Of a DNA stretch of 64,000 nucleotides, positions 25,663 to 33,819 are shown in pieces. Position numbers and translations under genes: made by a program. Under the pieces are notes generated by a model. The model ran no database searches. It had not been told where the DNA came from and saw nothing but the letters and a program-made list of their open reading frames with translations. The DNA lies in contig NZ_JAATJN010000001.1 of NCBI RefSeq assembly GCF_011927955.1, positions 62,001 to 126,000 on the forward strand. The letters run 5' to 3'. Position 1 is the first letter of the stretch. Every line of letters begins with the position of its first letter. The DNA comes from Brevibacterium marinum. Its GTDB lineage: Bacteria; Actinomycetota; Actinomycetes; Actinomycetales; Brevibacteriaceae.

Positions 25663-27438
25663 TCACTCGACGAGCTTCCCGACCTGGCTGATCTCCTCGG
25701 TGCGCATGAGCTCGGCGATCTCGGGGTCGGCTCGCGGAATGTCTTCGCGGACCACACCCGTCGAAGGTGCCCAGACGAGGTTGACCTGCAGGCTCTCATC
25801 CTGCTCGGGGTAGTCGCTGCGGTTATGGCAGCCGCGGGTCTCCCTGCGTTCGAGCGCGCTTTCGAGGGTTGCCCTGGCCGCGAGCGCCGAGGATTTGAGG
25901 TCGAAGGCGTGGGAGAGGTCGGAGAATCCGGCGATGTCAGGGTGGATGCCCACCTGCCCCATCCGTGCCTCGATGCCGGCCAACTTCTCGAGTCCGGCCA
26001 TCAGTCCCGTCTCGTCGCGGACGACTCCAGCATGGGCGGTCATGAGATTGCGGATCTCACGCTGCAGGGCTCGAACGTTCTCCGTGCCCTCGGATGCGAG
26101 CAGATCATCGATCTCAGTCCGCGCCTCGGCGATGGCGGACTGTGACCGCACCTGTGCACTCAGGTCAGAGGAGTGCGCAACGGCGGACCTGCCGACGATG
26201 CGCCCGAAGACGAGGAGTTCGATGAGGGAATTGCCGCCGAGGCGGTTGGCCCCGTGGAGGCCGGACGAGGCCTCGCCGATGGCCCACAGGCCCTCGACAT
26301 CGGTGCTGTGATCGACCGGGTCGACCCACACCCCGCCCATCGAATAGTGCGCGGTCGGGGCGATCTCGATCGGGCTGACTGTGATGTCGAGCATCTGCGT
26401 CTCCATCATCGTCTGGAACACTCGTGGAAGCCGGTTCATGATGGTCTCGCGCGGCAGGTGGGACACATCGAGCCAGACGCCGCCGTTCTCGGTGCCACGT
26501 CCTTCGGCGATCTCGGTGTAGGCGGCCAGGGCTACGCGGTCGCGGGTGGACAGCTCCATGCGGTCGGGGTCGTAGCGTTCCATGAACCTCTCCCCCAGAC
26601 CGTTGCGCAGGATGCCGCCCTCACCGCGGGCGGCCTCCGAGACCAGGGTGCCCGCGGCGTTTTCGGGTTCGATGATGCCCGAGGGGTGGAATTGGACGAG
26701 CTCGGCGTCGCGCAGGCGGGCTCCGGCTTCGACGGCCAGGCGGAAGGAGTCGCCGGTGTTCTCGTCGCGGCGGGATGAGGTGCGGCGCCAGATCCGGTTG
26801 TGGCCACCGGCGGCGAGGATGACGGCATCGGCGTGGATACGGTAGGTCGTGCCGTCGATGACGTCGAAGCCGAAGGCGCCGAAGATGCGGCCGTCGGCGA
26901 CGAGGAGTCTGGTGATGTAGACGCGGTCGAGGATGGGGACGTTCAGGGCCTCAGCACGATGAATGAGGGTGCGCTGAATTTCAAGTCCCGTGTAATCGCC
27001 GGCGAAAGCGGTGCGACGCCAGGTGTGGGCGCCGAAGAAGCGCTGTGAGATCCGACCGTCGTCCTCCTTCGCGAAGTCCATTCCATATCGCTCCAGGTCG
27101 GCGATGCCTTGGGCTGCTCCCTGGGTGACGATTTCGACGGTTCGGGGGTTGGCGAGGTCATAGGATTCCTTGATCGTGTCGGCCGCGTGCTGCTGCCAGG
27201 TGTCGTCGGGGTCCATCGTGGCCAGGGCCGCGTTGATGCCGCCGGCGGCCAGCGAGGTGTGGGCGTCGTCCTTGGGTCGCTTGCCGACGGCGAGGACGTC
27301 GGTGCCGGATTCGGCGACCTCGATCGCGGCGCGCAGGCCGGATCCGCCGGTGCCGATGACCAGCACCGAGGTGGAGATCGTGTGTTCTTTGGTGCGGGCA
27401 TTTCCCTCTGTGGAGTTCGGCCCCTGTGTGGTGTTCAT
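25663..27438 (-). CDS. Fumarate reductase/succinate dehydrogenase-type flavoprotein
   Basis: A 591-residue flavoprotein of the family that includes SdhA, FrdA and L-aspartate oxidase. N-terminal FAD motif VLVIGTGGSGLRAAIEVAESG (residues 26-46 region), THTSLAAGG-like segment AHTSLAAGGINAAL, the active-site block QFHPSGI, GEGGILRN, TAHYSMGGV with substrate histidine, GEASSGLHGANRLGGNSL, and the helical C-terminal domain with RRETRGCHNRSDYP. No iron-sulfur or membrane-anchor subunit is encoded nearby, so it may work as a soluble enzyme, as L-aspartate oxidase or orphan fumarate reductases do. The ATG at 27438 has GGAAG upstream. It is divergent from a LysR regulator that presumably controls it. 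Confidence 0.85.
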   Translation of the reverse strand: MNTTQGPNSTEGNARTKEHTISTSVLVIGTGGSGLRAAIEVAESGTDVLAVGKRPKDDAHTSLAAGGINAALATMDPDDTWQQHAADTIKESYDLANPRTVEIVTQGAAQGIADLERYGMDFAKEDDGRISQRFFGAHTWRRTAFAGDYTGLEIQRTLIHRAEALNVPILDRVYITRLLVADGRIFGAFGFDVIDGTTYRIHADAVILAAGGHNRIWRRTSSRRDENTGDSFRLAVEAGARLRDAELVQFHPSGIIEPENAAGTLVSEAARGEGGILRNGLGERFMERYDPDRMELSTRDRVALAAYTEIAEGRGTENGGVWLDVSHLPRETIMNRLPRVFQTMMETQMLDITVSPIEIAPTAHYSMGGVWVDPVDHSTDVEGLWAIGEASSGLHGANRLGGNSLIELLVFGRIVGRSAVAHSSDLSAQVRSQSAIAEARTEIDDLLASEGTENVRALQREIRNLMTAHAGVVRDETGLMAGLEKLAGIEARMGQVGIHPDIAGFSDLSHAFDLKSSALAARATLESALERRETRGCHNRSDYPEQDESLQVNLVWAPSTGVVREDIPRADPEIAELMRTEEISQVGKLVE

Positions 27439-27479
27439 GTCTTCCACGCTAGGCTCGCCGCCGGCATGCGTCCAATGTA

Positions 27480-27515
27480 TTGTTTCGCTTGAGTTGATAG
27501 CTATACGCTATGGAC
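27480..27515 (+). promoter_or_regulatory. LysR promoter with 15-bp palindrome
   Basis: TTGTTT (27480-27485) and TATACG (27502-27507) are spaced by 16 bases and place transcription start near the ATG at 27516. The palindrome ATAGC-TATAC-GCTAT (27497-27511) covers the -10 box and has the size of a LysR-type box, so autoregulation is likely. Confidence 0.5.
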
Positions 27516-28454
27516 ATGAATTTGGAACAGCTCGCGAGCTTCGTCGAGGTCGCCGCCACCGGGCATTTCACGAAAGCCGCCGCCACGCTTCACCTGGCAC
27601 AACCGTCATTGAGCCGCCAGATCTCGACGCTGGAGAGAGAGCTCGGATCCGAGTTGTTCCATCGCGCCCATGGACACATCAGTCTCACCGCTGCGGGCGA
27701 GACGCTGCTGCCGAGTGCGCGACGGATGCTCGCCGACGCCGAGGCGGTCCGCCGTGACATGGATGAGCTCGCAGGACTGCGCAAGGGTCGGATCCGCCTG
27801 GGTGCGACCCCGACGCTGTGCGTCAGCTTGGTCGCCGAGGCGATCAGCGGGTTCCACCAGGAACATCCCGGGGTCGAGCTCGAGCTCGTGGAGAAGGGGT
27901 CGAGGGAACTCATCGAATCCCTGGGTGCCGGTGAAGTCGACCTTGCGCTGATCACCCGAACGCTGACTCCGGGCACGCAGATGCCGAGGCTGCGGATGCA
28001 GCCGGTGCTGAGCGAGGACCTCGTTGTCATCGCCGCAGCGGACGGAGGCCTTCTGTCAGGTGACACGGTCACTTTGGCAGAAGTTGCCGCACTCCCCCAG
28101 GTGCTGTTCCATCACGGATACGATCTGCGCGAAGCCACCTCGGCGGCCTTCGATGCTGCAGCACTGGCACCGAACATCGTCGTCGAGGGTGCGGAGATGG
28201 ATGCGGTCCTGCGCTTCGTCGAACGCGGGCTGGGCATCGCGGTCGTCCCGGCGATGGTCCTCGTCGACCGTCCCCGCCTGACCTCGGCACAGCTGGTGGA
28301 GCCGAGCCTGAATCGGACGGTCAGCCTCGCCACCCGCGCGGACGTCCGGCCGACCAGGGCCGCCTCGGCGATGGAAGCGACGATCCTCAACACAGCACGG
28401 GCACTTACCGCCGACGATACCGGACTTGCGGCGCATGTGCGCTTGGTGGGGTGA
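27516..28454 (+). CDS. LysR-family transcriptional regulator
   Basis: A 312-residue regulator: N-terminal winged helix (residues 1-60, with FVEVAATGHFTKAAATLHLA and SLSRQISTLERELGSELFHR) and a C-terminal periplasmic-binding-fold effector domain (about 90-295, beginning KGRIRLGATPT). The ATG at 27516 (MNLEQLASFV) matches the usual LysR N-terminus; the in-frame ATG at 27510 adds two residues and lies within a palindrome overlapping the -10 region. It is divergent from the fumarate-reductase-like flavoprotein gene, 77 bases away, the standard layout of LysR regulators and their target. Confidence 0.9.
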   Translation: MNLEQLASFVEVAATGHFTKAAATLHLAQPSLSRQISTLERELGSELFHRAHGHISLTAAGETLLPSARRMLADAEAVRRDMDELAGLRKGRIRLGATPTLCVSLVAEAISGFHQEHPGVELELVEKGSRELIESLGAGEVDLALITRTLTPGTQMPRLRMQPVLSEDLVVIAAADGGLLSGDTVTLAEVAALPQVLFHHGYDLREATSAAFDAAALAPNIVVEGAEMDAVLRFVERGLGIAVVPAMVLVDRPRLTSAQLVEPSLNRTVSLATRADVRPTRAASAMEATILNTARALTADDTGLAAHVRLVG

Positions 28455-28501
28455 CTCGTGCGGCTGACGGCACGCAATAGGGCTGAACTGGCAGCCGCCA
28501 C

Positions 28502-28972
28502 TCAAGAACAAAGGTAGGTCGAGGTGTCGACTGAAATCACTTCCAGCGGTGGACTGCTCAGGAGGCTGGGTACGACCGACTGTCGACCAACCCAGTCGGC
28601 CACGTCGGAATCTATTTCGCGGAAGATCTGATCGAACTGACTGAGTCTCGTTCCGAGCCCGGTCGTGGTACTGAACACTGGCTCCCAGTGAACGAGGCGA
28701 TTGCGAGACCTATTGAGCTTGTCCATCGCATCATGCAAATGACCTCTGGTCCTTCCGGGAAGAACGTTGCTGAGAATCGGCGTCCAAATCGTGGCTTCCC
28801 GCTCTGGGCGCGTCAACGCCACCCAGAAGCCAAACGTGAGGTTCGCAATCACATGACCAGGGGTGCGCGCTGGAGCCCGCTGCATTGCCATCCGCAAACT
28901 TTTCCGTGATGAGCTATTGGACCTTCTTTGCTTTTCACGAGTTTTCGAGATGCCGTCTTCTTCGCTCCACAA
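28502..28972 (-). pseudogene. Truncated Abi-like protein gene
   Basis: The 156-residue frame contains the conserved C-terminal half of actinobacterial Abi-like proteins: TPGHVIANLTFGFWVALT, then TIWTPILSNVLPGRT and LNRSRNRLVHWEPVF, the region with the RN.xxH motif of HEPN-type nucleases. Family members are usually 220 residues or more and begin with a helical N-terminal half that is absent; the first ~35 residues here (rich in Ser, Arg and Lys) do not match. Base composition of 28.5-29.1 kb is clearly lower in GC than its surroundings, a sign of transfer. It could still be a short functional gene, so the pseudogene call is a judgement. Confidence 0.5.
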
Positions 28973-29148
28973 CGAACTTGTGGGTATTGTCCACTCCGAA
29001 GCTGCGTAGGTGAGCTCAGACCTCCGACTCAGCTAGGCACCATACGGATTGAGATTGGATGGCTATGTTCGCTTCGGCGGACGTAGCCACTTTCGTACCC
29101 TCTCCTGCCTACGTATGCGCGGTCGGCAGGAGGAACGGCGACTGTTGC

Positions 29149-30132
29149 TCAGAACCAGGCGTCGGCGAGCAGCTTCAAGGAGCGCTCCGCCACTGCGGGG
29201 TCGTAGGCGTAGGTGATGGTGATGAGCTCGTCGGCACCGGTGCGCTCGACGAACTCCGACATCTGGCGGGTGGCCGTCTCGGGCGAGCCGACGGCGCTGA
29301 TCTGGAGCATCGGGTTCTCACCACCGCCCTCTACCTCTCCTGGATCGATGGGCGGCTGCAGCCGACGGCGGCGACCACGGCCGATGTCGGCGAACATCTG
29401 CTTGACCGAGGTGAACTCGCGCTGGGCCTCTTCGTCCGTCTCGGCCACTATCACGTTGATGCCGGCCATGACGTAGGGCTTGTCGATCTGTGCGGTGGGC
29501 GCCTCGGTGGTGAACGAATCGCGGTAGACGCGGATCGCCGCGTCGATCTGATCGGGAGCGAAGTGCGAGGCCAGTGAGAACGGCAGCCCGAGCTGACCCG
29601 CGATCGCGGCACCGTTCGTCGTCGACCCCAGCACCCAGATGGGCACATCCGTGCCGGCCGAGACCGCGGACTGGATCGGAGAGGTGTGGGCCTGGCCCTC
29701 GTCGCTGAACCAGCCCTGCATGTCGTAGATGTTCTGCGCGAACGACTGCGGCTCGGCCGAGGACCGACTCAGCGCCTGCGCCGTCATGCCATCGGTGCCG
29801 GGCGCACGGCCCAACCCGAGGTCGATGCGGTTGTCGTGGATGTTGGCCAGTGTTCCGTACTGCTCGGCGACCATGAGCGGAGCGTGGTTGGGCAACATCA
29901 CTCCGCCTGAGCCCACGCGAATCTTCTCGGAGACCGATGCAGCCTGCGAGATGAGCAGCGATGTGGCGCTTGCGGCCAACCCCATGGTGTTGTGGTGCTC
30001 AGCGAACCACAGACGGCTGTAGCCTGCCCCATCAGCAACACGTGCCACGCTCATCGACGCATCGATGGCCTCACGAGCGGTGGACCCTTCGCGGATAGGA
30101 ACGAGATCGAGAATATTCAGCGGAACAGACAA
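29149..30132 (-). CDS. LLM-class flavin-dependent oxidoreductase
   Basis: A 327-residue luciferase-like (TIM-barrel) oxidoreductase that would use FMN or F420. The MsnO8-type pattern is clear: N-terminal LNILDLVPIREGSTAREAI, GYSRLWFAEHHN, the IRVGSGGVMLPNHAPL strand, DLGLGRAPGTDG, and PIWVLGSTTNGAAIAGQLG. Family members of this branch are annotated only as LLM oxidoreductases; the substrate is unknown. The start is a TTG at 30132, chosen because the next in-frame candidates would cut the first strand; the ribosome-binding site is weak. It is divergent from the MarR/MFS operon. Confidence 0.85.
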   Translation of the reverse strand: MSVPLNILDLVPIREGSTAREAIDASMSVARVADGAGYSRLWFAEHHNTMGLAASATSLLISQAASVSEKIRVGSGGVMLPNHAPLMVAEQYGTLANIHDNRIDLGLGRAPGTDGMTAQALSRSSAEPQSFAQNIYDMQGWFSDEGQAHTSPIQSAVSAGTDVPIWVLGSTTNGAAIAGQLGLPFSLASHFAPDQIDAAIRVYRDSFTTEAPTAQIDKPYVMAGINVIVAETDEEAQREFTSVKQMFADIGRGRRRRLQPPIDPGEVEGGGENPMLQISAVGSPETATRQMSEFVERTGADELITITYAYDPAVAERSLKLLADAWF

Positions 30133-30242
30133 AGTGATGAGGACCTTCGGTCGAGGGTGCGGGTGAGTGAGCTAAAACGTCAGTTGTCATCGGCAACAGC
30201 ACTGGCGCACTGTTCTATTCCCGAGATGATCGCTGCCGAGCC

Positions 30243-30320
30243 GCCTGTGTGCGCGTCCAACCGCAGGACGACCCAGCCTGTGTGCGCCAAGCCGCAGGAA
30301 AACCAGCCTGTGCGCGCCCC
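30243..30320. repeat. Three imperfect tandem repeats of ~30 bases
   Basis: Units starting with GCCTGTG at 30243, 30276 and 30306 (spacing 33 and 30) share GCCTGTGTGCGC and CCGCAGGA blocks. They lie in the 251-base gap between the LLM oxidoreductase and marR starts. Role unknown. Confidence 0.55.
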
Positions 30321-30330
30321 GGGTATTGCC

Positions 30331-30345
30331 CACTGTGTCACAGTG
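30331..30345. promoter_or_regulatory. Perfect 15-bp palindrome, probable MarR operator
   Basis: CACTGTG-T-CACAGTG, 38 bases upstream of the marR-type gene. A smaller palindrome TTGATCAA follows at 30356-30363, and TATGGT (30372-30377) ends 6 bases before the ATG at 30384, so the transcript may be leaderless with the operator just upstream of the promoter. Confidence 0.55.
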
Positions 30346-30383
30346 GACAAATAGATTGATCAACTTACTTGTATGGTGTAAAG

Positions 30384-30809
30384 ATGCCCGACCCCGATCT
30401 TGCTGCAGAATTTCGCAGCGCACTACGCCCACTCGTCCGCCGTTTCAACCGGGAGCGGACCGTCTCACTCGGGAAGTCCGGCATCCTCAACCGCCTGAAC
30501 GAGCAGGGCCCGGCCACGGCGTCCGAGTTGGCAGCGTCGGAGCGCATCACACCGCAGGCAGTCGCCGTGGCACTGCGCGAACTCGAAGAGCTCTCATTCG
30601 TCGCCAGAGCTCGGGACGAGACCGACCGCCGCAAAGTGCTCGTCCAGATCACCGAGGAGGGCCGCACCTCACTCGAACGCGAACACGCGGCCGGCACGCA
30701 GTGGCTCGCCGATGCTCTGGCCCAACGGCTCGATGACTCCGAGCGGGAAGTGCTGTCTTCGGCAGTGCCCGTGCTGCGCAAGCTCATGCAGGAGACTGTG
30801 GATGAGTGA
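30384..30809 (+). CDS. MarR-family transcriptional regulator
   Basis: A 141-residue winged-helix regulator: helices around LVRRFNRERTVSLGKSGILN, the recognition segment TASELAASERITPQAVAVAL, and the wing with RARDETDRRKVLVQITEEGR, which contains the DxRxxxV hallmark of the MarR wing. Family knowledge: such repressors control efflux or detoxification genes and are released by small aromatic ligands. The ATG at 30384 has no ribosome-binding site but a TATGGT box 6 bases upstream. The stop overlaps the start of the MFS gene by 8 bases, so the carrier is its likely target. Confidence 0.9.
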   Translation: MPDPDLAAEFRSALRPLVRRFNRERTVSLGKSGILNRLNEQGPATASELAASERITPQAVAVALRELEELSFVARARDETDRRKVLVQITEEGRTSLEREHAAGTQWLADALAQRLDDSEREVLSSAVPVLRKLMQETVDE

Positions 30810-32193
30810 ACGGGCACAGGGCAGTCGCCTGCTCCCGGCGCTCGTCTATGCGGCGCTGTCGACGGCGATCGTCAGCTCGCTGGGGATGCTGCTCGTACCC
30901 ACGATCTCCTCGGAATTCCACGTCACGATCAGCACGGCGCAGTGGATGCTCACGATCAACCTGCTCGTCGGTGCGATCGTCACCCCGGTGATGGGGCGGC
31001 TGAGCGACGGCCCGCACAAGAAGAGACTCCTCGTCGGCGCCCTCACCACCATTCTGGTGGGCTCGATCATCGCTGCCCTCGCCGACACCTTCGCCGTGTT
31101 CCTGATCGGTCGTGCGCTGCAGGGACTCAGCTACGGCATCGTGCCCATGACGATCGCACTTGCGCGCCGCTACATGCCAGTGGAGAGAAGCACGCAGGGG
31201 ATCGCCAGCCTCTCGGTGACGGTGGCGACTGGGATGGGCATCGGATACCCACTGACGGGACTCATCGCGGGAACACTCGACTACCAGTTCGCATTCTGGT
31301 TCGCCGCCGCATTCATCGTCTCGGCCATGATCGTGGTCACACTCGCCGTTCCGTCAGGCCCGGACGATCGGGCACCTCGGGTCCGATTCGACGTGCCGGG
31401 GGCGACAGTGCTCGCTTTCGGACTTGCGGCACTGCTGCTGGCCGTCAGTGAGGGAGAGATCTGGGGGTGGGCCGCTCTGCCGACGCTGAGCTGTTTCGCG
31501 CTGGCCATCGTCCTACTCACGGTCTGGGCCCTGCTGGAGCTGAAGGTGCGACATCCGCTGATCAATCTTCGAGTCCTCCGCAGCCCGGATGCACTCGTCG
31601 CGAACCTGACGGCCATCACCCTCGGTACGGTCATGTATATGGTGTTGTCGATCGGCAGCATCATCGCACAGGCGCCGGACGAGACCGGTTACGGCATCGC
31701 CCTGCCGGTGTTCTGGGCCGGGTTCGTGATGCTCCCGTTCTCGGTCGGCAGCTTCACCGCCAACCGCATCGTGCGTCGCCTGGCGAAGCGGATTCAGATG
31801 ACTGCGCTGCTGCCTTTGGGTGCGTCTCTGGTCACTGCGGCGTCGCTGCTTCTGCTGTTCGCGCACAGAGAGCTCTGGGAGATTCTGCTCGGCATGTTCC
31901 TCATCGGAATGGGAGTCGGCACGACCTATGCGGCGATGCCCGCGCTCATCGCGCTCACCGTCGCCACCGATGAACTGGGCAGCGCGGTCAGCTTCAACCA
32001 GGTTCTGCGAACCGTCGGCGGCTCATTCGGCAGCGCCATCTCCGGCGCGGTGCTCGCCGCACACCTGGGATCGGACGGCCATCCGACGGCGAGCGGCATC
32101 TTCCTGGCACTGGCGATTTCAGCGATCGGATGCGCTGCAGTGCTCGTCGGACTGCTCATCGACCGGGCCCGCGGAACACACGAAGCCGGCTGA
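30802..32193 (+). CDS. MFS transporter, 14-segment drug-efflux type
   Basis: A 463-residue membrane protein with about 14 hydrophobic segments. Motif A is GRLSDGPHKKRLLVGA near residue 70, and TGMGIGYPLTGLIAG near residue 148 is a variant of efflux motif C, which favours an exporter of the DHA2 type. The ATG at 30802 lies inside the end of the marR gene and has GCAGGAG eight bases upstream, so expression is coupled to the regulator. The substrate is unknown. Confidence 0.85.
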   Translation: MSERAQGSRLLPALVYAALSTAIVSSLGMLLVPTISSEFHVTISTAQWMLTINLLVGAIVTPVMGRLSDGPHKKRLLVGALTTILVGSIIAALADTFAVFLIGRALQGLSYGIVPMTIALARRYMPVERSTQGIASLSVTVATGMGIGYPLTGLIAGTLDYQFAFWFAAAFIVSAMIVVTLAVPSGPDDRAPRVRFDVPGATVLAFGLAALLLAVSEGEIWGWAALPTLSCFALAIVLLTVWALLELKVRHPLINLRVLRSPDALVANLTAITLGTVMYMVLSIGSIIAQAPDETGYGIALPVFWAGFVMLPFSVGSFTANRIVRRLAKRIQMTALLPLGASLVTAASLLLLFAHRELWEILLGMFLIGMGVGTTYAAMPALIALTVATDELGSAVSFNQVLRTVGGSFGSAISGAVLAAHLGSDGHPTASGIFLALAISAIGCAAVLVGLLIDRARGTHEAG

Positions 32194-32493
32194 CATCGAC
32201 GCACGCCCGATCGCCGTCGACCCACTCCCCGGAGCGCCGTCGACCCACTCCCCCCGAGCGCCATCGACCCACTCCCCGGAGCACCGTCGACCCGCACGGA
32301 GCGCCGTCGACCCACTCCACAGTGAGTCACACACCCCGGTTGAGGCTCACACTGCCAATAGAGATGTGCGTGGATGGCAAGAGCGGAGCCCCGGAAGGAT
32401 TCGCTCCCGGGGCCCCGCAAAGCTCTCGCCGCTGCACCCCAGTCGACCCTGAAGTCGCGGACGGCAGACACAGCCTCAGCCGATCATGGCGAC
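32194..32493. other. 300-base intergenic region with tandem repeats
   Basis: It lies between the convergent MFS and CopC-like genes. Five copies of a ~23-base unit occupy 32213-32325, and a hairpin with 7-bp arms GCCCCGG (32388-32394) and CCGGGGC (32407-32413) lies downstream. No coding potential. Confidence 0.6.
32213..32325. repeat. Five tandem ~23-base repeats
   Basis: Units with the core GCCGTCGACCCACTCCCCG begin at 32213, 32236, 32260, 32283 and 32303, so the period is 23, 24, 23 and 20 bases. The fourth copy has ACCGT and is shortened. The spacing is too short and the copies too uniform for a CRISPR array. Confidence 0.75.
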
Positions 32494-33144
32494 TTACTCG
32501 TCCTTCGGACCGTCACCCGAGTCATCGCCCTTGGTGGTGCCGGGCAGACCCTGGGCCTTGCGCCGCATGAGGAGGACGACGATGACGATGATGGCCACGC
32601 CGCCGACGGACAGCAGAACGATCATCGGCGTCGACATGCCGGAATCGCTGCCGGTCGATTCGCCGATCTCTCCGCGCTCCTCGGTGTCCTTGCCGGGTTC
32701 GTCGACGACCCCGCCGCCGAGTCCGGCCTGTGAGGACTCCTCGACCGAACCGCCGGCACCCTCGGAGTCGGCGATGGTGAAGTCGAAGTCACCGGAGATC
32801 GGGTGACCGTCCTGCGACACTACGCGCCAGGTGACCTTGTAGTCGCCGGGCTTGAGGTTGTCCGGCAGGGCAACGGTCAGCTTCTTGCCGTCGACGGCAA
32901 GCTCACCGGCGGAGACGTTCTCGCCATCGATGACGACCTTGACCTCGGAACCGACCTCCTGAACCTCACCGGAGAAGGTCATCTCGATCCATTCCGGCTG
33001 CTGGTCGACCGTCGATCCGTCCTCCGGGTTCGAGGACACGAGCTGGTCGTGAGCGCTGGCCGGGGCAAAAGCAAAGACACTCAATGCAGCCACCAGCAGG
33101 GCAGCGAAGCCCAGCTTGAGAGCGGACCACTGTGTTCGAGTCAT
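32494..33144 (-). CDS. CopC-domain protein, secreted and membrane-anchored
   Basis: A 216-residue protein with a signal peptide (residues 1-31, cleavage after APASA), then a CopC domain starting at His32 in AHDQLVSSNP, the copper-ligand position of the family, with DGHPISGDFDFTI at its end. A 50-residue acidic Gly/Ser/Glu-rich linker follows, then one membrane helix (about 172-195) and a basic tail, so the CopC domain faces outside. Family knowledge: CopC proteins bind copper in the periplasm or cell wall. There is no copper ATPase or CopD nearby. The ATG at 33144 has a GGAG site 8-9 bases upstream. Confidence 0.88.
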   Translation of the reverse strand: MTRTQWSALKLGFAALLVAALSVFAFAPASAHDQLVSSNPEDGSTVDQQPEWIEMTFSGEVQEVGSEVKVVIDGENVSAGELAVDGKKLTVALPDNLKPGDYKVTWRVVSQDGHPISGDFDFTIADSEGAGGSVEESSQAGLGGGVVDEPGKDTEERGEIGESTGSDSGMSTPMIVLLSVGGVAIIVIVVLLMRRKAQGLPGTTKGDDSGDGPKDE

Positions 33145-33177
33145 GTCAGTATTCTCCTTCAACAATTACCTTCAGTA

Positions 33178-33693
33178 TCACCCAGTCGGCTCGGCCAGAG
33201 AGTGCAGATAGTCTGTGATTCCCGGCACGGACACTTCTATTGTCTCAAGAGTTTCTTCGAAATTCTTCAATTCCCCCGCCCACGGGTCGGGGACGTCCGG
33301 TGCCAGCTCGTCGGACCTTTCCTCCCGAGCCACCCGCGGATCGAAGTCGCGCAGCATACGCAGCTGCGGACGCACCTCGGCGGGGAGGTCTCCGATGAGG
33401 TTCTGCAGAACACGGTGATGCCTGCCGGTCATCGCGATCGCCACGTCACGATCGGCCAGCCACTCGGGGGTGATCTGTCGGGCCACATGATCGTCGGTGC
33501 GGTATCCGGCTGCCCGCAGCACCCGCGCCTGCTGGGGATCGATGGGATTGCCGGCCTCCTCGTCGCTGATGCCGGCCGAGTCCACGACCGCCTCGGCGCC
33601 GTCGATCTCCAGGTGATGCCGGAGCACGCGTTCGGCCGTGACCGAACGACAGATATTGCCCGTGCACACGAACACCACGGATGCCACCCTCAT
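33178..33693 (-). CDS. Low-molecular-weight protein-tyrosine phosphatase
   Basis: A 171-residue cytosolic phosphatase with the P-loop CTGNICRS at residues 10-17 (nucleophile C10, R16) and the general-acid aspartate in VPDPWAG. Bacterial members dephosphorylate tyrosine kinases and envelope-biosynthesis proteins. The sequence between (NPIDPQQARVLRAAGYRTDDHVARQ) is typical of the arsenate-reductase-like fold. The ATG at 33693 has an ideal AGGAGGA site; the frame upstream to 33789 lacks support. It lies 33 bases upstream of the CopC-like gene on the same strand. Confidence 0.9.
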   Translation of the reverse strand: MRVASVVFVCTGNICRSVTAERVLRHHLEIDGAEAVVDSAGISDEEAGNPIDPQQARVLRAAGYRTDDHVARQITPEWLADRDVAIAMTGRHHRVLQNLIGDLPAEVRPQLRMLRDFDPRVAREERSDELAPDVPDPWAGELKNFEETLETIEVSVPGITDYLHSLAEPTG

Positions 33694-33819
33694 GCATTCC
33701 TCCTGATCGAACCGCGTCCCACTGTGTGAAGAACGCTGCGTGAAAATCCTGCGGGGTCCGACGCATCCGCACCGGTTCCACCCGCCCATTCTGCCTACCG
33801 ATCACGATACTGTTGCACC

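Noticed and set aside
32213-32325. CRISPR array
   Set aside because: Repeats of 23 bases are directly tandem with no unique spacers, and there are no cas genes.
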